Shown here: positions 27,261 to 36,940 of the stretch, piece after piece
Numbering within the stretch: the stretch's first letter is position 1
Layout of the letters: the number at the start of each line of letters is the position of its first letter
Assembly: GCF_003176895.1 (NCBI RefSeq)
Contig: NZ_QGTD01000001.1
Coordinates: 1 to 64,000 of the forward strand
Source: Gracilibacillus dipsosauri
GTDB lineage: Bacteria > Bacillota > Bacilli > Bacillales > Amphibacillaceae
DNA: 64,000 bases
Direction: 5' to 3'
Made by a program: the position numbers and the translations under genes
Notes under the pieces: generated by a model
Seen by the model: only the letters and a program-made list of their open reading frames with translations
What the model was told of the DNA's origin: nothing
Database searches by the model: none

Positions 27261-27283
27261 GCCGAGAAAAAATAATTCTCGGC
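27261..27283 (-). terminator. Hairpin between spo0M and the lipoprotein gene
   Basis: GCCGAGAA (27261-27268) pairs with TTCTCGGC (27276-27283), loop of 7. The minus-strand T tract after it is short (CTTTAAAG), so it may only attenuate transcription into the lipoprotein gene. Confidence 0.55.
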
Positions 27284-27287
27284 ATCT

Positions 27288-28052
27288 TTAGTTTTCAATA
27301 TATTGGCTAATCACGTCTTTTAGCCTTTTTGCTACATATAGAGTTCCTTGCTCCATCTCAGATTCTAATATGGTGATTCGTACATTATGCTCATCCATAT
27401 CTAATGCTTCTGCAAACAAGCTGCGGAGCCCTTTTGCCTTTCGATCCACCTGCAATACGATTTCAATTCGATCCTCTTGTAGAAGGAATACTGCTTCTAA
27501 TTCATCTAAGTCTGCTTTAAATTCCTTTAATGGGCGAAATTCAAACTCCTGAATATATCCATGATGATCAGAATATTCCATATCAACTTTCTTCAGCTCA
27601 AACGCTAACTCATTGGTTAAAGCTTGAAGACACGTATCCATCCATTTATGTGGAGCTACTTGTAAATAATCCCGATCATTTGGATCAATGGCTTGTGGAA
27701 TATCTAGCCCTGTTTGTATCCATGCTCTCGTACGGTTAATAGTCGGAGGCGTATGAATCGGTAAAGGAAATTCGAAATCAATGACCTTTGTTTCCCCTAC
27801 TCCGATAAGAAAGGACTCATTGAGTGCGAAGCGGTGGAGTACAATATTTTCGTAATGTTTACGATCGTTTCTTTCTCGTAAGGCCTCTGTCATAACGAAA
27901 AGGTTAATTTTGTCAACCTTTTGCTCTATTCTTCCACCTTTAATTACTACCTTTCCTTGCAGTATATCTCCAGGTCTTAGTCTTTCGTTTGTTAATTGCG
28001 TGTCAACCTCCGCACTACCAATTCCTGCACTCGCAAGTAACTTTTTATACAT
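27288..28052 (-). CDS. spo0M: Sporulation-control protein Spo0M
   Basis: This 254-residue arrestin-fold protein matches B. subtilis Spo0M (258 residues). The start MYKKLLASAGIGSAEVDT, the RPGDILQGKVVIKGG strand and HTPPTINRTRAWIQTGLDIP near 105 are characteristic. Spo0M influences the sporulation phosphorelay and cell-end processes. The ATG at 28052 lies 7 nt after GAGGAG; an upstream in-frame codon at 28067 lies before that site. A sigma-W-like promoter sits about 70 bp upstream, consistent with what is known for the B. subtilis gene. Confidence 0.93.
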   Translation of the reverse strand: MYKKLLASAGIGSAEVDTQLTNERLRPGDILQGKVVIKGGRIEQKVDKINLFVMTEALRERNDRKHYENIVLHRFALNESFLIGVGETKVIDFEFPLPIHTPPTINRTRAWIQTGLDIPQAIDPNDRDYLQVAPHKWMDTCLQALTNELAFELKKVDMEYSDHHGYIQEFEFRPLKEFKADLDELEAVFLLQEDRIEIVLQVDRKAKGLRSLFAEALDMDEHNVRITILESEMEQGTLYVAKRLKDVISQYIEN

Positions 28053-28122
28053 GTACACTCTCCTCATTCTATCTCAAGGATTTTATTGTTTATTCTAAAA
28101 GGACAAATGCCCTTTATTAAAA

Positions 28123-28149
28123 TACGTTAAAAATTACCCATTAGTTTCA
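28123..28149 (-). promoter_or_regulatory. Candidate sigma-W promoter of spo0M
   Basis: On the minus strand TGAAAC (28149-28144) and CGTA (28126-28123) are separated by 17 bp; the sigma-W consensus is TGAAAC-N16-CGTA, so both boxes are exact but the spacing is one base long. Confidence 0.5.
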
Positions 28150-28303
28150 TAAATCAAAGGAAAAATTACTTCTTCATATTCCGTTGTCACAAAATGTTAA
28201 ATATTTTACGGGAGATACGGATAGATCTATGCTTATAGAGGTTTTGGCTGCAGCTTATTATTCATGCACCTGGGGCGTATTAGGAAGAGATCAGGATGAT
28301 TAA
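28145..28303 (+). pseudogene. Possible C-terminal remnant of an oxidoreductase
   Basis: An open stretch of 52 codons follows a TAG at 28142 and ends in TAA at 28301. Its product region TGDTDRSMLIEVLAAAYYS resembles the last helices of Gfo/Idh/MocA dehydrogenases, where a similar LEVLAAAYYSA pattern is common. There is no ribosome binding site, and it overlaps the spo0M promoter region. The likeness is by eye only, so this is a weak call. Confidence 0.25.
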
Positions 28304-28334
28304 GCGATGTCCTTTTATTTTTTTCCTTTTTAAA

Positions 28335-28365
28335 AGTATAAAAAGAGGGAACGTATCCCCTCTTT
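28335..28365 (-). terminator. Terminator of the GH1 gene
   Basis: AAAGAGGG (28342-28349) pairs with CCCTCTTT (28358-28365); the minus strand continues with TTTTTAT. It lies 59 bp past the GH1 stop. The interval 28053-28423 otherwise holds only the spo0M promoter and a possible gene remnant. Confidence 0.8.
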
Positions 28366-28423
28366 CTCAACATATCTTACCATATTCACTTCAGATTATT
28401 TTTAGAACAAATTTTTTTGAGCG

Positions 28424-29887
<1,464 letters not shown>

Positions 29888-29953
29888 TTATCACAGCTTT
29901 AGCCGTCCGTAAGACCCTCACTCTAAGATTTGATAAGATTAAAGAATGTTTTT

Positions 29954-30007
29954 TCAGGGTAACTAACGTGACGCTACGCTATCCATCGAGGATAGAAATT
30001 CCCCTGA
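29954..30007 (-). other. Structured leader upstream of the GH1 gene
   Basis: Nested inverted repeats occur in the inferred 5' leader: an outer pair 29954-29959 with 30002-30007 (TCAGGG/CCCTGA) and an inner pair 29979-29984 with 29990-29995 (CTATCC/GGATAG). A possible minus-strand promoter (TTGTTT near 30061-30056, TATATA near 30037-30032) would place this in the transcript. It does not match a riboswitch or antiterminator target that I know and has no terminator T run. The rest of the 318-bp gap 29867-30184 holds the operator described next. Confidence 0.4.
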
Positions 30008-30111
30008 TGAAAATCTCACTTTACTAGTGATTATATAGTTTATGTTAATTAGGGTAAACAACACTTGGTGCTTTCGTTTCAATTCACACATTTTGTGATT
30101 TGTTTCATAGT

Positions 30112-30128
30112 TGTTACGTTATGTAACA
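30112..30128. promoter_or_regulatory. Operator-like palindrome between GH1 and RpiR genes
   Basis: TGTTAC (30112-30117) and GTAACA (30123-30128) are perfect 6-bp arms 5 bp apart, about 57 bp upstream of the RpiR start and upstream of the inferred GH1 promoter. It is a plausible site for the RpiR protein. Confidence 0.45.
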
Positions 30129-30184
30129 TTAACTAAATTATGCTATGATATTAGAAAATGTTGAACTAGGTGGGAGAATTGAAA

Positions 30185-30919
30185 ATGTTTACTCATGAAA
30201 TGATTGCTTCCTTTAATGAATTAGAGACAGCTTTATACAATTACATCTCGCAAAATAGTGAGAAAGTGGCTTATATGCGAATAAGAGAGCTTGCTAATGA
30301 AACACATGTCTCGACTGCTACCATTTTAAGATTTTGTAGAAAGGTACACTGTAACGGTTTTTCTGAATTTAAAATAAAGTTAAAAATGAGTTTAGAGGAG
30401 AAGAAAAAAACGGTCATTAAAAGTCCGCATCATTCAATTACAGAATTCTTTGAAAGAACATTAAGTGGGGATCTAGAAGCATATATGGATAATGCTGCAA
30501 AAACGATTTCTACAGCGGGAAGTGTTATTTTTATAGGATTAGGGAGCTCAGGTATATTAGCAGAGTATGGGGCTAGATATTTTTCGAGCCTTGGGAAATT
30601 CTCCCTTTATATTAAAGATCCACACTTTCCTATCCATACGAAATTTCGAGATAATAGTGTCACGATTGTTTTATCTGTGTCTGGCGAAAATCCGTTCACC
30701 GTGACTCAGGTCAATCAATTAAAACAGGAGGGTAGTAAAATCATAAGTATTACGAACAATAAACTTTCTACCATCGCCAAGATATCAGATATTAATTTAT
30801 CTTACTATGTAACAGAGGAATGGTTTCAAGATGCCAATATTACGACACAAGTTCCGGTTGTTTATATATTAGAGTCATTAGCTAGAAAGATTTCAGCTTA
30901 TTTTGATAAAACAAGATAA
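30185..30919 (+). CDS. MurR/RpiR-family transcriptional regulator
   Basis: This 244-residue regulator has an N-terminal helix-turn-helix (MRIRELANETHVSTATILRFCRK region, residues ~32-55) and a C-terminal SIS domain that binds phosphosugars (VIFIGLGSSGILAEYGARYF near 115; VLSVSGENPFTV near 165). The ATG at 30185 lies 8 nt after GGGAG. It is divergent from the GH1 6-phospho-beta-glucosidase, so a 6-phosphoglucoside or glucose 6-phosphate is the expected effector. Slightly shorter than the usual 280 residues but both domains are complete. Confidence 0.88.
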   Translation: MFTHEMIASFNELETALYNYISQNSEKVAYMRIRELANETHVSTATILRFCRKVHCNGFSEFKIKLKMSLEEKKKTVIKSPHHSITEFFERTLSGDLEAYMDNAAKTISTAGSVIFIGLGSSGILAEYGARYFSSLGKFSLYIKDPHFPIHTKFRDNSVTIVLSVSGENPFTVTQVNQLKQEGSKIISITNNKLSTIAKISDINLSYYVTEEWFQDANITTQVPVVYILESLARKISAYFDKTR

Positions 30920-30952
30920 GCGGTATTATCCTCCATTCCCTTAAATAATTAT

Positions 30953-30996
30953 TTGACAACAATATTCCTTAAATGGTATATTCCTAATAAGGAATA
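30953..30996 (+). promoter_or_regulatory. Promoter with overlapping palindromic operator
   Basis: TTGACA (30953-30958), an 18-bp spacer and TATATT (30977-30982) form a promoter for the SRPBCC gene. TATTCCT (30979-30985) and AGGAATA (30990-30996) make a perfect 7-bp palindrome with a 4-bp centre overlapping the -10 box. A further TATTCCT half-site lies at 30963-30969. A repressor is implied; none is encoded next to the gene. Confidence 0.6.
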
Positions 30997-31080
30997 AATA
31001 GTTGGCTAAAGGTGGTATCTGTATAAAAAATGAAATCAGCTTTAGGCAGAACTAATTAAATAATTATTGGAGGAATTCTT

Positions 31081-31575
31081 ATGTCAAATCAAATCAGCTT
31101 CACCTATACCTTTCATGCCCCACGTGAACTTGTGTTTAAGGCATTCACTGAAGCAGATCACTTAAAGAACTGGTGGGGACCAAAAGGGTGGAAGTTTGAA
31201 GTGCTTCAATCAGATTTCCGTCCGGGTGGTGTCTTTCTTTACAGCCAAAAACCTGACGACGGGGACGCAATGTGGGTTAAATTTGTATACAGTGAGATTG
31301 TTACACCAGAAAAAATCGTTTACTCTAGCTTCTTTTCCGATAGGGAAGGTAACACTATCCGTGCACCCTTTAACGAAAATTGGCCACTAGAAACCCTAAC
31401 TAGCATGTCGTTCATGGAAGATGGAGGAAAAACAACCGTTACAGTGACTTTGGCGCCTGTATCCGCAGCTGAGGATGAGATCAACACCTTTATCGAATCA
31501 AAAGAAATGACTCAGGAAGGATTTATCGGAACCTTTAAGCAATTAGAAGATTATTTATTGAACACATCAAAATAA
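31081..31575 (+). CDS. SRPBCC/AHSA1-family protein
   Basis: A 164-residue START-like fold protein of the activator-of-Hsp90 homologue 1 (AHSA1) type. It begins with the family pattern FTYTFHAPRELVFKAFTEADHLKNWWGPKGW and continues with FRPGGVFLYS and a C-terminal GFIGTFKQLEDYL helix. GGAGG lies 7 nt before the ATG. Members bind hydrophobic small molecules in a helix-grip cavity; physiological ligands are mostly unknown. In Firmicutes such genes are often paired with an ArsR regulator, which is missing here. It is monocistronic. Confidence 0.88.
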   Translation: MSNQISFTYTFHAPRELVFKAFTEADHLKNWWGPKGWKFEVLQSDFRPGGVFLYSQKPDDGDAMWVKFVYSEIVTPEKIVYSSFFSDREGNTIRAPFNENWPLETLTSMSFMEDGGKTTVTVTLAPVSAAEDEINTFIESKEMTQEGFIGTFKQLEDYLLNTSK

Positions 31576-31597
31576 TGAAGCGAAATTGTATGAATTA

Positions 31598-31641
31598 AAA
31601 GGTAAGGAGTCTCCTATCATAAAGAAGTCTCCTTACCCTTT
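31598..31641. terminator. Bidirectional terminator between SRPBCC and floT
   Basis: AAAGGTAAGGAG (31598-31609) pairs with CTCCTTACC and the adjacent CTTT (31629-31641). T-rich flanks occur on both strands, and the convergent genes end 23 and 14 bp away. Confidence 0.85.
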
Positions 31642-31654
31642 ATTTCTACAAACA

Positions 31655-33109
31655 TTATTCTTCTACTTCGCTAAACTCCGGTTTCCGTTCGTTCGTAACG
31701 GCTAAACCTTCTTTTATTTTTGACTCACTGTTCGATGAGATATTATCTAGCATTCCTTTTAGATCTACACCTGATACATCCTTTAACGTTTCAGGTAGCT
31801 GGCTCATTAGCTTTGTCACATAATTACTCATTCTTGCAGCACCATCACCTTCACCATTCCCATTATCGATGACTGTTACCTTATCAATAGAACGAACTGG
31901 TTCAGCAACCTTTGCAGCAAAATCTGGAAGCATATCAATGATCATCTCTAAAATAGCCGCTTCCCCGTATTTCTCCATTGCTTCTGCTAGCTTTTCTTTT
32001 GCCTCGGCTTCAGCTAGACCTTTTTGGCGAATTGCATCTGCTTCCGCTTCCCCATCAAGGCGAATTTGTGCAGCCTCTGCTTCGGCTTGCTTGACACGTG
32101 TGACTTTATCCGCTTCTGCTTTTTGCTCAGCAGCATAGCGTTCTGCCTCTGCCTTTTTCGAAATTTCTGCCTCGTATTGACGCTGCTTTCGTAATACTTC
32201 CTTTTCATCAATCTCAATTTGTTTATTTTTCTCTACTAACTGTATTTGCATTTCTTCTTCCTTGACACCTTGTTCCGCTTTAGCAGAATGTAGCTTATAT
32301 GCCATGTCTGCTTCTGCTTTTGCCGTATCCTGTTCACGCTTATATTGGGCTACCTTTAATTCTTTTTCTTTCTCGGATTCTGCAATCTGGGTTTCACTTA
32401 ATAATTCGGCACGTTTTCCCTCTTGCTCTGCTTGCGCCTTTTGAATTCTTGCATCTCGCATAGCATTGGCTTCTGCAATTTGAGCATCTCGTTTTACTTC
32501 AGCAATTCTTGGCTTTCCTAAAGCTTCTAAATAACCGTTCTCATCCTGAACATCTTTGATGGTAAAGGAAACAATTTGTAATCCCATTTTCTTCAGATCA
32601 ACAGCTGCTTGAGTTTGTACCTCTTGTGCAAAACGCTCACGATTTTTATAAATCTCTTCCACTGTCATCGTCCCTAAAATAGCACGTAAATGCCCTTCTA
32701 ACACTTCTTGTGCTTCCTTGCGAAGCTCAGAGTCATCTTTTCCTAGAAATTGCTCACCGGCAGTTGCAATACCCTCTGTCGTGCTTTGTACTTTAATAAT
32801 AGCTGTTCCATCTGCCATAACAGGCACACCATTTTCTGTATAGACATTTGGTGTGGAAATGTCCAGGCTATGGGAGCGAAGGCTAATATTCTCTGCTCGT
32901 TGGAAGACAGGAAGTATGAAGGCACCACCGCCACGAACAATCTTAATACCACCTCCATCTTCTGTTTTATGTACATTCTTACTCCCTAAAAAACTACCTG
33001 TCACTATCATTGCATCATCAGCGCCAACCGTTTTGTACCGTACGGCGAACAAGATGGCGAAGGCAACAATAACTGCAACCACTACACCAATAACTACTAA
33101 AAAATCCAT
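31655..33109 (-). CDS. floT: Flotillin-like protein FloT (YuaG)
   Basis: This 484-residue protein is a bacterial flotillin that organises lipid-ordered membrane microdomains. An N-terminal membrane segment (about 3-23, VVIGVVVAVIVAFAILFAV) is followed by the SPFH/PHB domain to about 190, then a long coiled coil rich in Glu-Ala repeats (about 200-385) and a C-terminal region. Length and layout match B. subtilis FloT (509). GGAGG lies 7 nt before the ATG. It follows yuaF by 15 nt in the same operon, the arrangement seen in B. subtilis. Confidence 0.94.
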   Translation of the reverse strand: MDFLVVIGVVVAVIVAFAILFAVRYKTVGADDAMIVTGSFLGSKNVHKTEDGGGIKIVRGGGAFILPVFQRAENISLRSHSLDISTPNVYTENGVPVMADGTAIIKVQSTTEGIATAGEQFLGKDDSELRKEAQEVLEGHLRAILGTMTVEEIYKNRERFAQEVQTQAAVDLKKMGLQIVSFTIKDVQDENGYLEALGKPRIAEVKRDAQIAEANAMRDARIQKAQAEQEGKRAELLSETQIAESEKEKELKVAQYKREQDTAKAEADMAYKLHSAKAEQGVKEEEMQIQLVEKNKQIEIDEKEVLRKQRQYEAEISKKAEAERYAAEQKAEADKVTRVKQAEAEAAQIRLDGEAEADAIRQKGLAEAEAKEKLAEAMEKYGEAAILEMIIDMLPDFAAKVAEPVRSIDKVTVIDNGNGEGDGAARMSNYVTKLMSQLPETLKDVSGVDLKGMLDNISSNSESKIKEGLAVTNERKPEFSEVEE

Positions 33110-33124
33110 TCCATTTCCTCCTTT

Positions 33125-33649
33125 TTAAAATTCGTTAAATTCCGAAACATAAAGAATCTGTTCTTTTATTTCTACCACTAGTACCTTCTTACCTTGTTTA
33201 ATCTCTTCTTTATCAAAACTTGCGGCTATTTCATTCCAACTCCCGCTAGGTGATTGGATCAACACCTCACCCATACCTGTAGCAGGAATGGTAGTGATCA
33301 CTTCTCCTACTTTCCCTTTAAGGTCATGAACAGAAATCGATGTAGAGGATTCTGCATTTGACATGGGAATGACTAAAAAATAATAGATGAGGAGATAGGC
33401 ACCTAAACCTATTAGAAGACTAATGAGAAGAACATATATCTCAGATAATTCGGAATACTTTGACCACAGTACTCCAGATCCAGCAACCACAGCCAATGTT
33501 CCAAAAACGAGTAATGGATTAAATAAATCTCCAATGCTATCAAACAAACTATCTAATATTCCATCAAAAATATTACCGAGAAATAAAGAAATAAGAGCAA
33601 TACCTAAACTACCCCACAACAGCCACCAATAGATATCTACTGCCTCAAT
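33125..33649 (-). CDS. yuaF: NfeD-family membrane protein YuaF, with apparent ATT start
   Basis: A 174-residue NfeD2 protein that partners flotillin in membrane fluidity control. Three membrane helices (about 8-25, 36-62, 66-88) precede an OB-fold domain (LKGKVGEVITTIPATGMGEVLI, then GKKVLVVEIKEQILYV). The frame is closed upstream by TGA and contains no ATG or GTG near its beginning. A TTG at 33619 has no useful ribosome binding site. AGGAGG at 33659-33664 lies 9 nt before the ATT at 33649, and initiating there gives 174 residues, the length I recall for B. subtilis YuaF. I therefore propose an ATT start; the TTG at 33619 (164 residues) is the conventional alternative. Confidence 0.82.
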   Translation of the reverse strand: MEAVDIYWWLLWGSLGIALISLFLGNIFDGILDSLFDSIGDLFNPLLVFGTLAVVAGSGVLWSKYSELSEIYVLLISLLIGLGAYLLIYYFLVIPMSNAESSTSISVHDLKGKVGEVITTIPATGMGEVLIQSPSGSWNEIAASFDKEEIKQGKKVLVVEIKEQILYVSEFNEF

Positions 33650-33675
33650 GAGAATACACCTCCTTCACTCTTATA

Positions 33676-33702
33676 TACGAATCAAAAGGAAAAAGGTTTC
33701 CA
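33676..33702 (-). promoter_or_regulatory. Sigma-W promoter of yuaF-floT
   Basis: On the minus strand TGGAAAC (33702-33696), exactly 16 bp, then CGTATA (33679 downward) match the sigma-W consensus TGAAAC-N16-CGTA with one deviation in the -35. The B. subtilis operon is sigma-W controlled, which supports the call. It lies 27 bp upstream of the proposed ATT start. Confidence 0.8.
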
Positions 33703-33891
33703 TTTTTTCAGGATTCGCACTGCTTCCTTTGATTTCTTCAAATTGTTACCACACCTTACCATTTTAATGGAAAATTCTGAAGTATTCCACCCTTAAAAAG
33801 AAATTTGATCTATATAACTTTCAAGAGAAAAAGGGTTTTTCTAAAGTCGAAACGAAAGTTATAAGGAGAAAATTGAAAAGGATGTGTCCAC

Positions 33892-34236
33892 ATGTTTTAT
33901 CGAAGGAAATTTTACATTGTTAAAAATGAATTTATTGATATTTTTAATAAGCATTTTTTAGAAACAAATTTGCCTAATCAACTGAAATATGGTGCAAGAT
34001 TAGTTGGTAGATGGATGATTCCTCATTCAGATACTACTACAGAGATTTTTGCTATTTGGGAGTATGATAGCTATGAAAGCTATCAAGAAATTGAAAAGAA
34101 TGTGAGGAGTGATTCTAAGCATCTTCTTCGGATCAAGGAATGGTATACGAAGCACGGAGGGAGGGAATATGTATTTAAGACCTTTTTTCTAGAGGTACGA
34201 AATGAAGAAATTCACTCAACAATACCTTATGAATAG
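33892..34236 (+). CDS. NIPSNAP-family protein
   Basis: This 114-residue protein is a single NIPSNAP-type ferredoxin-like domain: MFYRRKFYIVKNEFIDIFNKHF at the start, GARLVGRWMIP near 42 and EIFAIWEYDSYESYQEIEKNV near 57-77, ending with a beta strand KTFFLEV. The family's function in bacteria is unknown. AAGGA lies 9 nt before the ATG. It stands alone, 64 bp before the OpuC-like importer genes and on the same strand. Confidence 0.82.
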   Translation: MFYRRKFYIVKNEFIDIFNKHFLETNLPNQLKYGARLVGRWMIPHSDTTTEIFAIWEYDSYESYQEIEKNVRSDSKHLLRIKEWYTKHGGREYVFKTFFLEVRNEEIHSTIPYE

Positions 34237-34300
34237 ATTTCTTTAAATAATTAAGGGTATACAAATAGAGAATACTTTGAGTTAAAGGAGCACTCGCTTT

Positions 34301-35260
34301 ATGATAAAATTCGAAAATGTTAGCAAAACCTATGCAGATGGCACGACTGCTGTCGATACCCTAAATTTCACAATCAATAAAGGAGAATTTTTCGTATTAA
34401 TCGGACCAAGTGGCTGTGGTAAAACGACAACACTTAAATTAATTAATCGTTTAATTCGACTAACAGAGGGCACTATTTTTATTGATGAAAAAAGAATTAG
34501 CGATTATGATATCCATCAGCTAAGATGGAATATAGGATATGTTTTACAACAAATCGCTCTATTCCCACACATGTCCATCGAAGAAAATATTGCTATTGTA
34601 CCAGAAATGAGAATGTGGGACGAGTCGAAGATTAAGAATCGGGTCACAGAGTTACTAGAAATGGTTGGTTTAGACCCAGATACATATCGCCACCGTAAAC
34701 CAAACGAACTGTCAGGTGGAGAACAACAACGGGTAGGTGTAGTGCGTGCTTTGGCAGCAGATCCTGCCATTATATTAATGGATGAACCTTTTAGCGCCTT
34801 AGATCCAATAAGTCGAGAAAAATTACAGGATGATATGATCTCTTTACAAAAACGCATAAATAAAACGATTGTATTTGTTACACATGATATGAAGGAAGCT
34901 ATTAAGCTTGCTGATCGGATCTGTTTAATGGATCAAGGGAAAATCGTACAACTCGGTACACCGAGAGATATAGTACAAAACCCTTGCAATGATTTCGTAC
35001 AAGACTTTATTGGAGCTTCACAAACGGCAGAAGCAGCTTTTTCCTTAGAAAAAAGTCTATTACCAGTGAATGAGAATCAACCAGTGCCAGAAGACACCAT
35101 CCATTTAGAGGCAACATTAGCGGAGGTTATCGAGAAATTAACCAAAGCCGAGGAGATTGGTGTCTACCGTGAGAATCAATTTATCGGTAAGGTGAATCGA
35201 CAGGTTATTCTTGAGTATCTCTCTACATCTTCTAAAAAAGGTGGGGAGCAACATGTCTAA
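34301..35260 (+). CDS. Betaine/choline-type ABC transporter ATPase (OpuBA/OpuCA-like)
   Basis: A 319-residue ATPase of the OpuA/OpuB/OpuC osmolyte family. Walker A is GPSGCGKTT near 37, the signature is LSGGEQQR near 135, Walker B is IILMDEPFSALDP and the switch His is in VTHDM near 192. After residue ~240 a short C-terminal domain replaces the full tandem CBS pair of OpuCA (about 380 residues), as in BilE/EgtU-like ATPases. AAAGGAG precedes the ATG at 10-nt spacing. It overlaps the permease gene by 8 nt. The ATPase itself is intact although its partner gene is damaged. Confidence 0.88.
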   Translation: MIKFENVSKTYADGTTAVDTLNFTINKGEFFVLIGPSGCGKTTTLKLINRLIRLTEGTIFIDEKRISDYDIHQLRWNIGYVLQQIALFPHMSIEENIAIVPEMRMWDESKIKNRVTELLEMVGLDPDTYRHRKPNELSGGEQQRVGVVRALAADPAIILMDEPFSALDPISREKLQDDMISLQKRINKTIVFVTHDMKEAIKLADRICLMDQGKIVQLGTPRDIVQNPCNDFVQDFIGASQTAEAAFSLEKSLLPVNENQPVPEDTIHLEATLAEVIEKLTKAEEIGVYRENQFIGKVNRQVILEYLSTSSKKGGEQHV

Positions 35261-36723
35261 TATATTAGATGTCTTTCAATCACGAAGATCAGAGCTTTTC
35301 CAGGCATTTTTTGAACATATTCAGATCTCTTTTATCGCTCTATTATTTGCTGTTCTTATTTCGATTCCACTTGGAATTTATTTAACCAAAAAAGCAAAAA
35401 TCGCTGAAGGGATTATTGGAATAGCAGCAGTCCTACAAACAATCCCTTCCTTAGCTTTATTAGGTTTATTTATTCCATTGTTTGGAATCGGAAAGGTCCC
35501 TGCGATTATAGCACTAATTATTTATGCTCTACTTCCGATCCTTCGTAATACTTATACGGGAATTAAAGAGGTGGACCCAGCCTTAATGGAAGCGGCAACT
35601 GCCATGGGAATGAACACTAGACGTAAACTTATGAAGGTAGAGCTACCTCTAGCCATGCCGGTTATTATGGCTGGTATACGCACCGCTATGGTTCTGATTA
35701 TTGGAACAGCAACACTCGCGGCATTAATCGGCGCTGGGGGATTGGGAGATATTATTTTACTAGGAATTGATCGAAACAATTCATCCTTAATTATCCTAGG
35801 AGCTATTCCAGCAGCATTACTTGCTATTTTGTTTGACTTACTTCTACGCAAAATGGAAAAGCTTAGCTACAAACAGTCTGTAGTAACCATTGGCTTGGTA
35901 GTACTTATTTCCTTATCATTTATGCTTGTCCCTAACTTAATCAAAGGGGAAGAGGAAACACTCGTTATTGGAGGAAAGCTTGGTACAGAACCTGAAATTT
36001 TAATTAATATGTATAAAGCCCTAATCGAAGAAGATACAGAAATTAAAGTGGAACTTGAACCAGGATTAGGGAAAACCTCGTTTTTATTTAATGCATTGCG
36101 AAATAATAGTATTGACATTTATCCCGAATTTACAGGAACTGCTATATCCGAGTTCTTAAAGGAATCTACAACAAGTAATGATAGGAAAGAAGTCTATCAG
36201 CAGGCACACGATGGCTTATTAGAAAAGTTTAATCTAAAGTATTTAAAACCTATGCAATATAATAATACCTATGCTTTAGCAGTACCAGAGGTATTGGCTA
36301 ATGCATATCATTTGGAAACTATTGCTGATTTAAAGACTATAAAAGGAGAGATCCATGCCGGATTTACATTAGAATTCTCTGACAGGGAAGACGGTTATTT
36401 AGGAATTCAAAAAGTCTATCAGCTAGAATTCCCTAATGTAAAGACAATGGAGCCTAAATTAAGATATTCTGCAATCGAACAGGGGGACATCAACTTAATA
36501 GATGCTTATTCAACAGATAGTGAAATACAACGTTATAACTTAAAGGTCTTAAAAGACAATAAAAACTTATTCCCTCCATATCAAGGAGCTCCTTTATTAT
36601 CAGCTATCTGGTAAAATCACGGATGACGAAATGCGTGACATGAACTATCAGGTCGCGGTAGAAGGAAAAAGCGCTGAAGAAGTAGCCAGAAACTATCTTG
36701 AATCAGAAGGTTTAATTGAATAG
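35253..36723 (+). pseudogene. Fused permease/substrate-binding protein (OpuB/OpuC/EgtU type), frameshifted near the C-terminus
   Basis: The ATG at 35253 (GGTGGGGAGCAAC before it) opens a 453-residue frame ending at TAA 36612-36614. Residues ~1-210 are a permease with EAATAMGMNTRRKLMKVELP as EAA loop; residues ~230-453 are a quaternary-amine-binding domain (LVIGGKLGTEPEILINMYK). The frame stops right after PPYQGAPLL. The normal end of the family continues in the +1 frame from 36604: LSGKITDDEMRDMNYQVAVE to a TAG at 36721, 39 codons. Comparison with the family, from memory, suggests that roughly 15-18 residues between GAPLL and LSGKITD are also missing, so a deletion of about 50 bases changed the frame. 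The binding lobe would lose its closing helices, and transport is probably lost. Confidence 0.8.
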
Positions 36724-36731
36724 ATTTATGC

Positions 36732-36758
36732 GTCCTCTTTTAAGGGAGGACTTTTTTT
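36732..36758 (+). terminator. Terminator of the OpuC-like operon
   Basis: GTCCTC (36732-36737) and GAGGAC (36746-36751), extended by wobble pairs, are followed by seven T residues. Its position just after the original TAG at 36721 supports that codon as the ancestral stop of the broken gene. Confidence 0.88.
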
Positions 36759-36940
36759 AGCTCTTTCATATTGTAAGAATTTGATAAGCGGAGCATCATT
36801 AAATAGGAAATTCCACACCGTACATGATACTTTCATCGCATACGGCGTGCCCTCTAATGCTTAAGTGCTTCCTATTAGCCTGTTAGCATTGCTTGTGCCT
36901 ATAACAGAGTTGGGAGGTTTTTTAATGTAACAGTTATCAC

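Noticed and set aside
30061-30090. cre site upstream of the GH1 gene
   Set aside because: TTGAAACGAAAGCA is one base off in spacing or has three mismatches.
31869-33128. Plus-strand open frames across floT
   Set aside because: Antisense shadows of the Ala/Glu-rich coiled coil.
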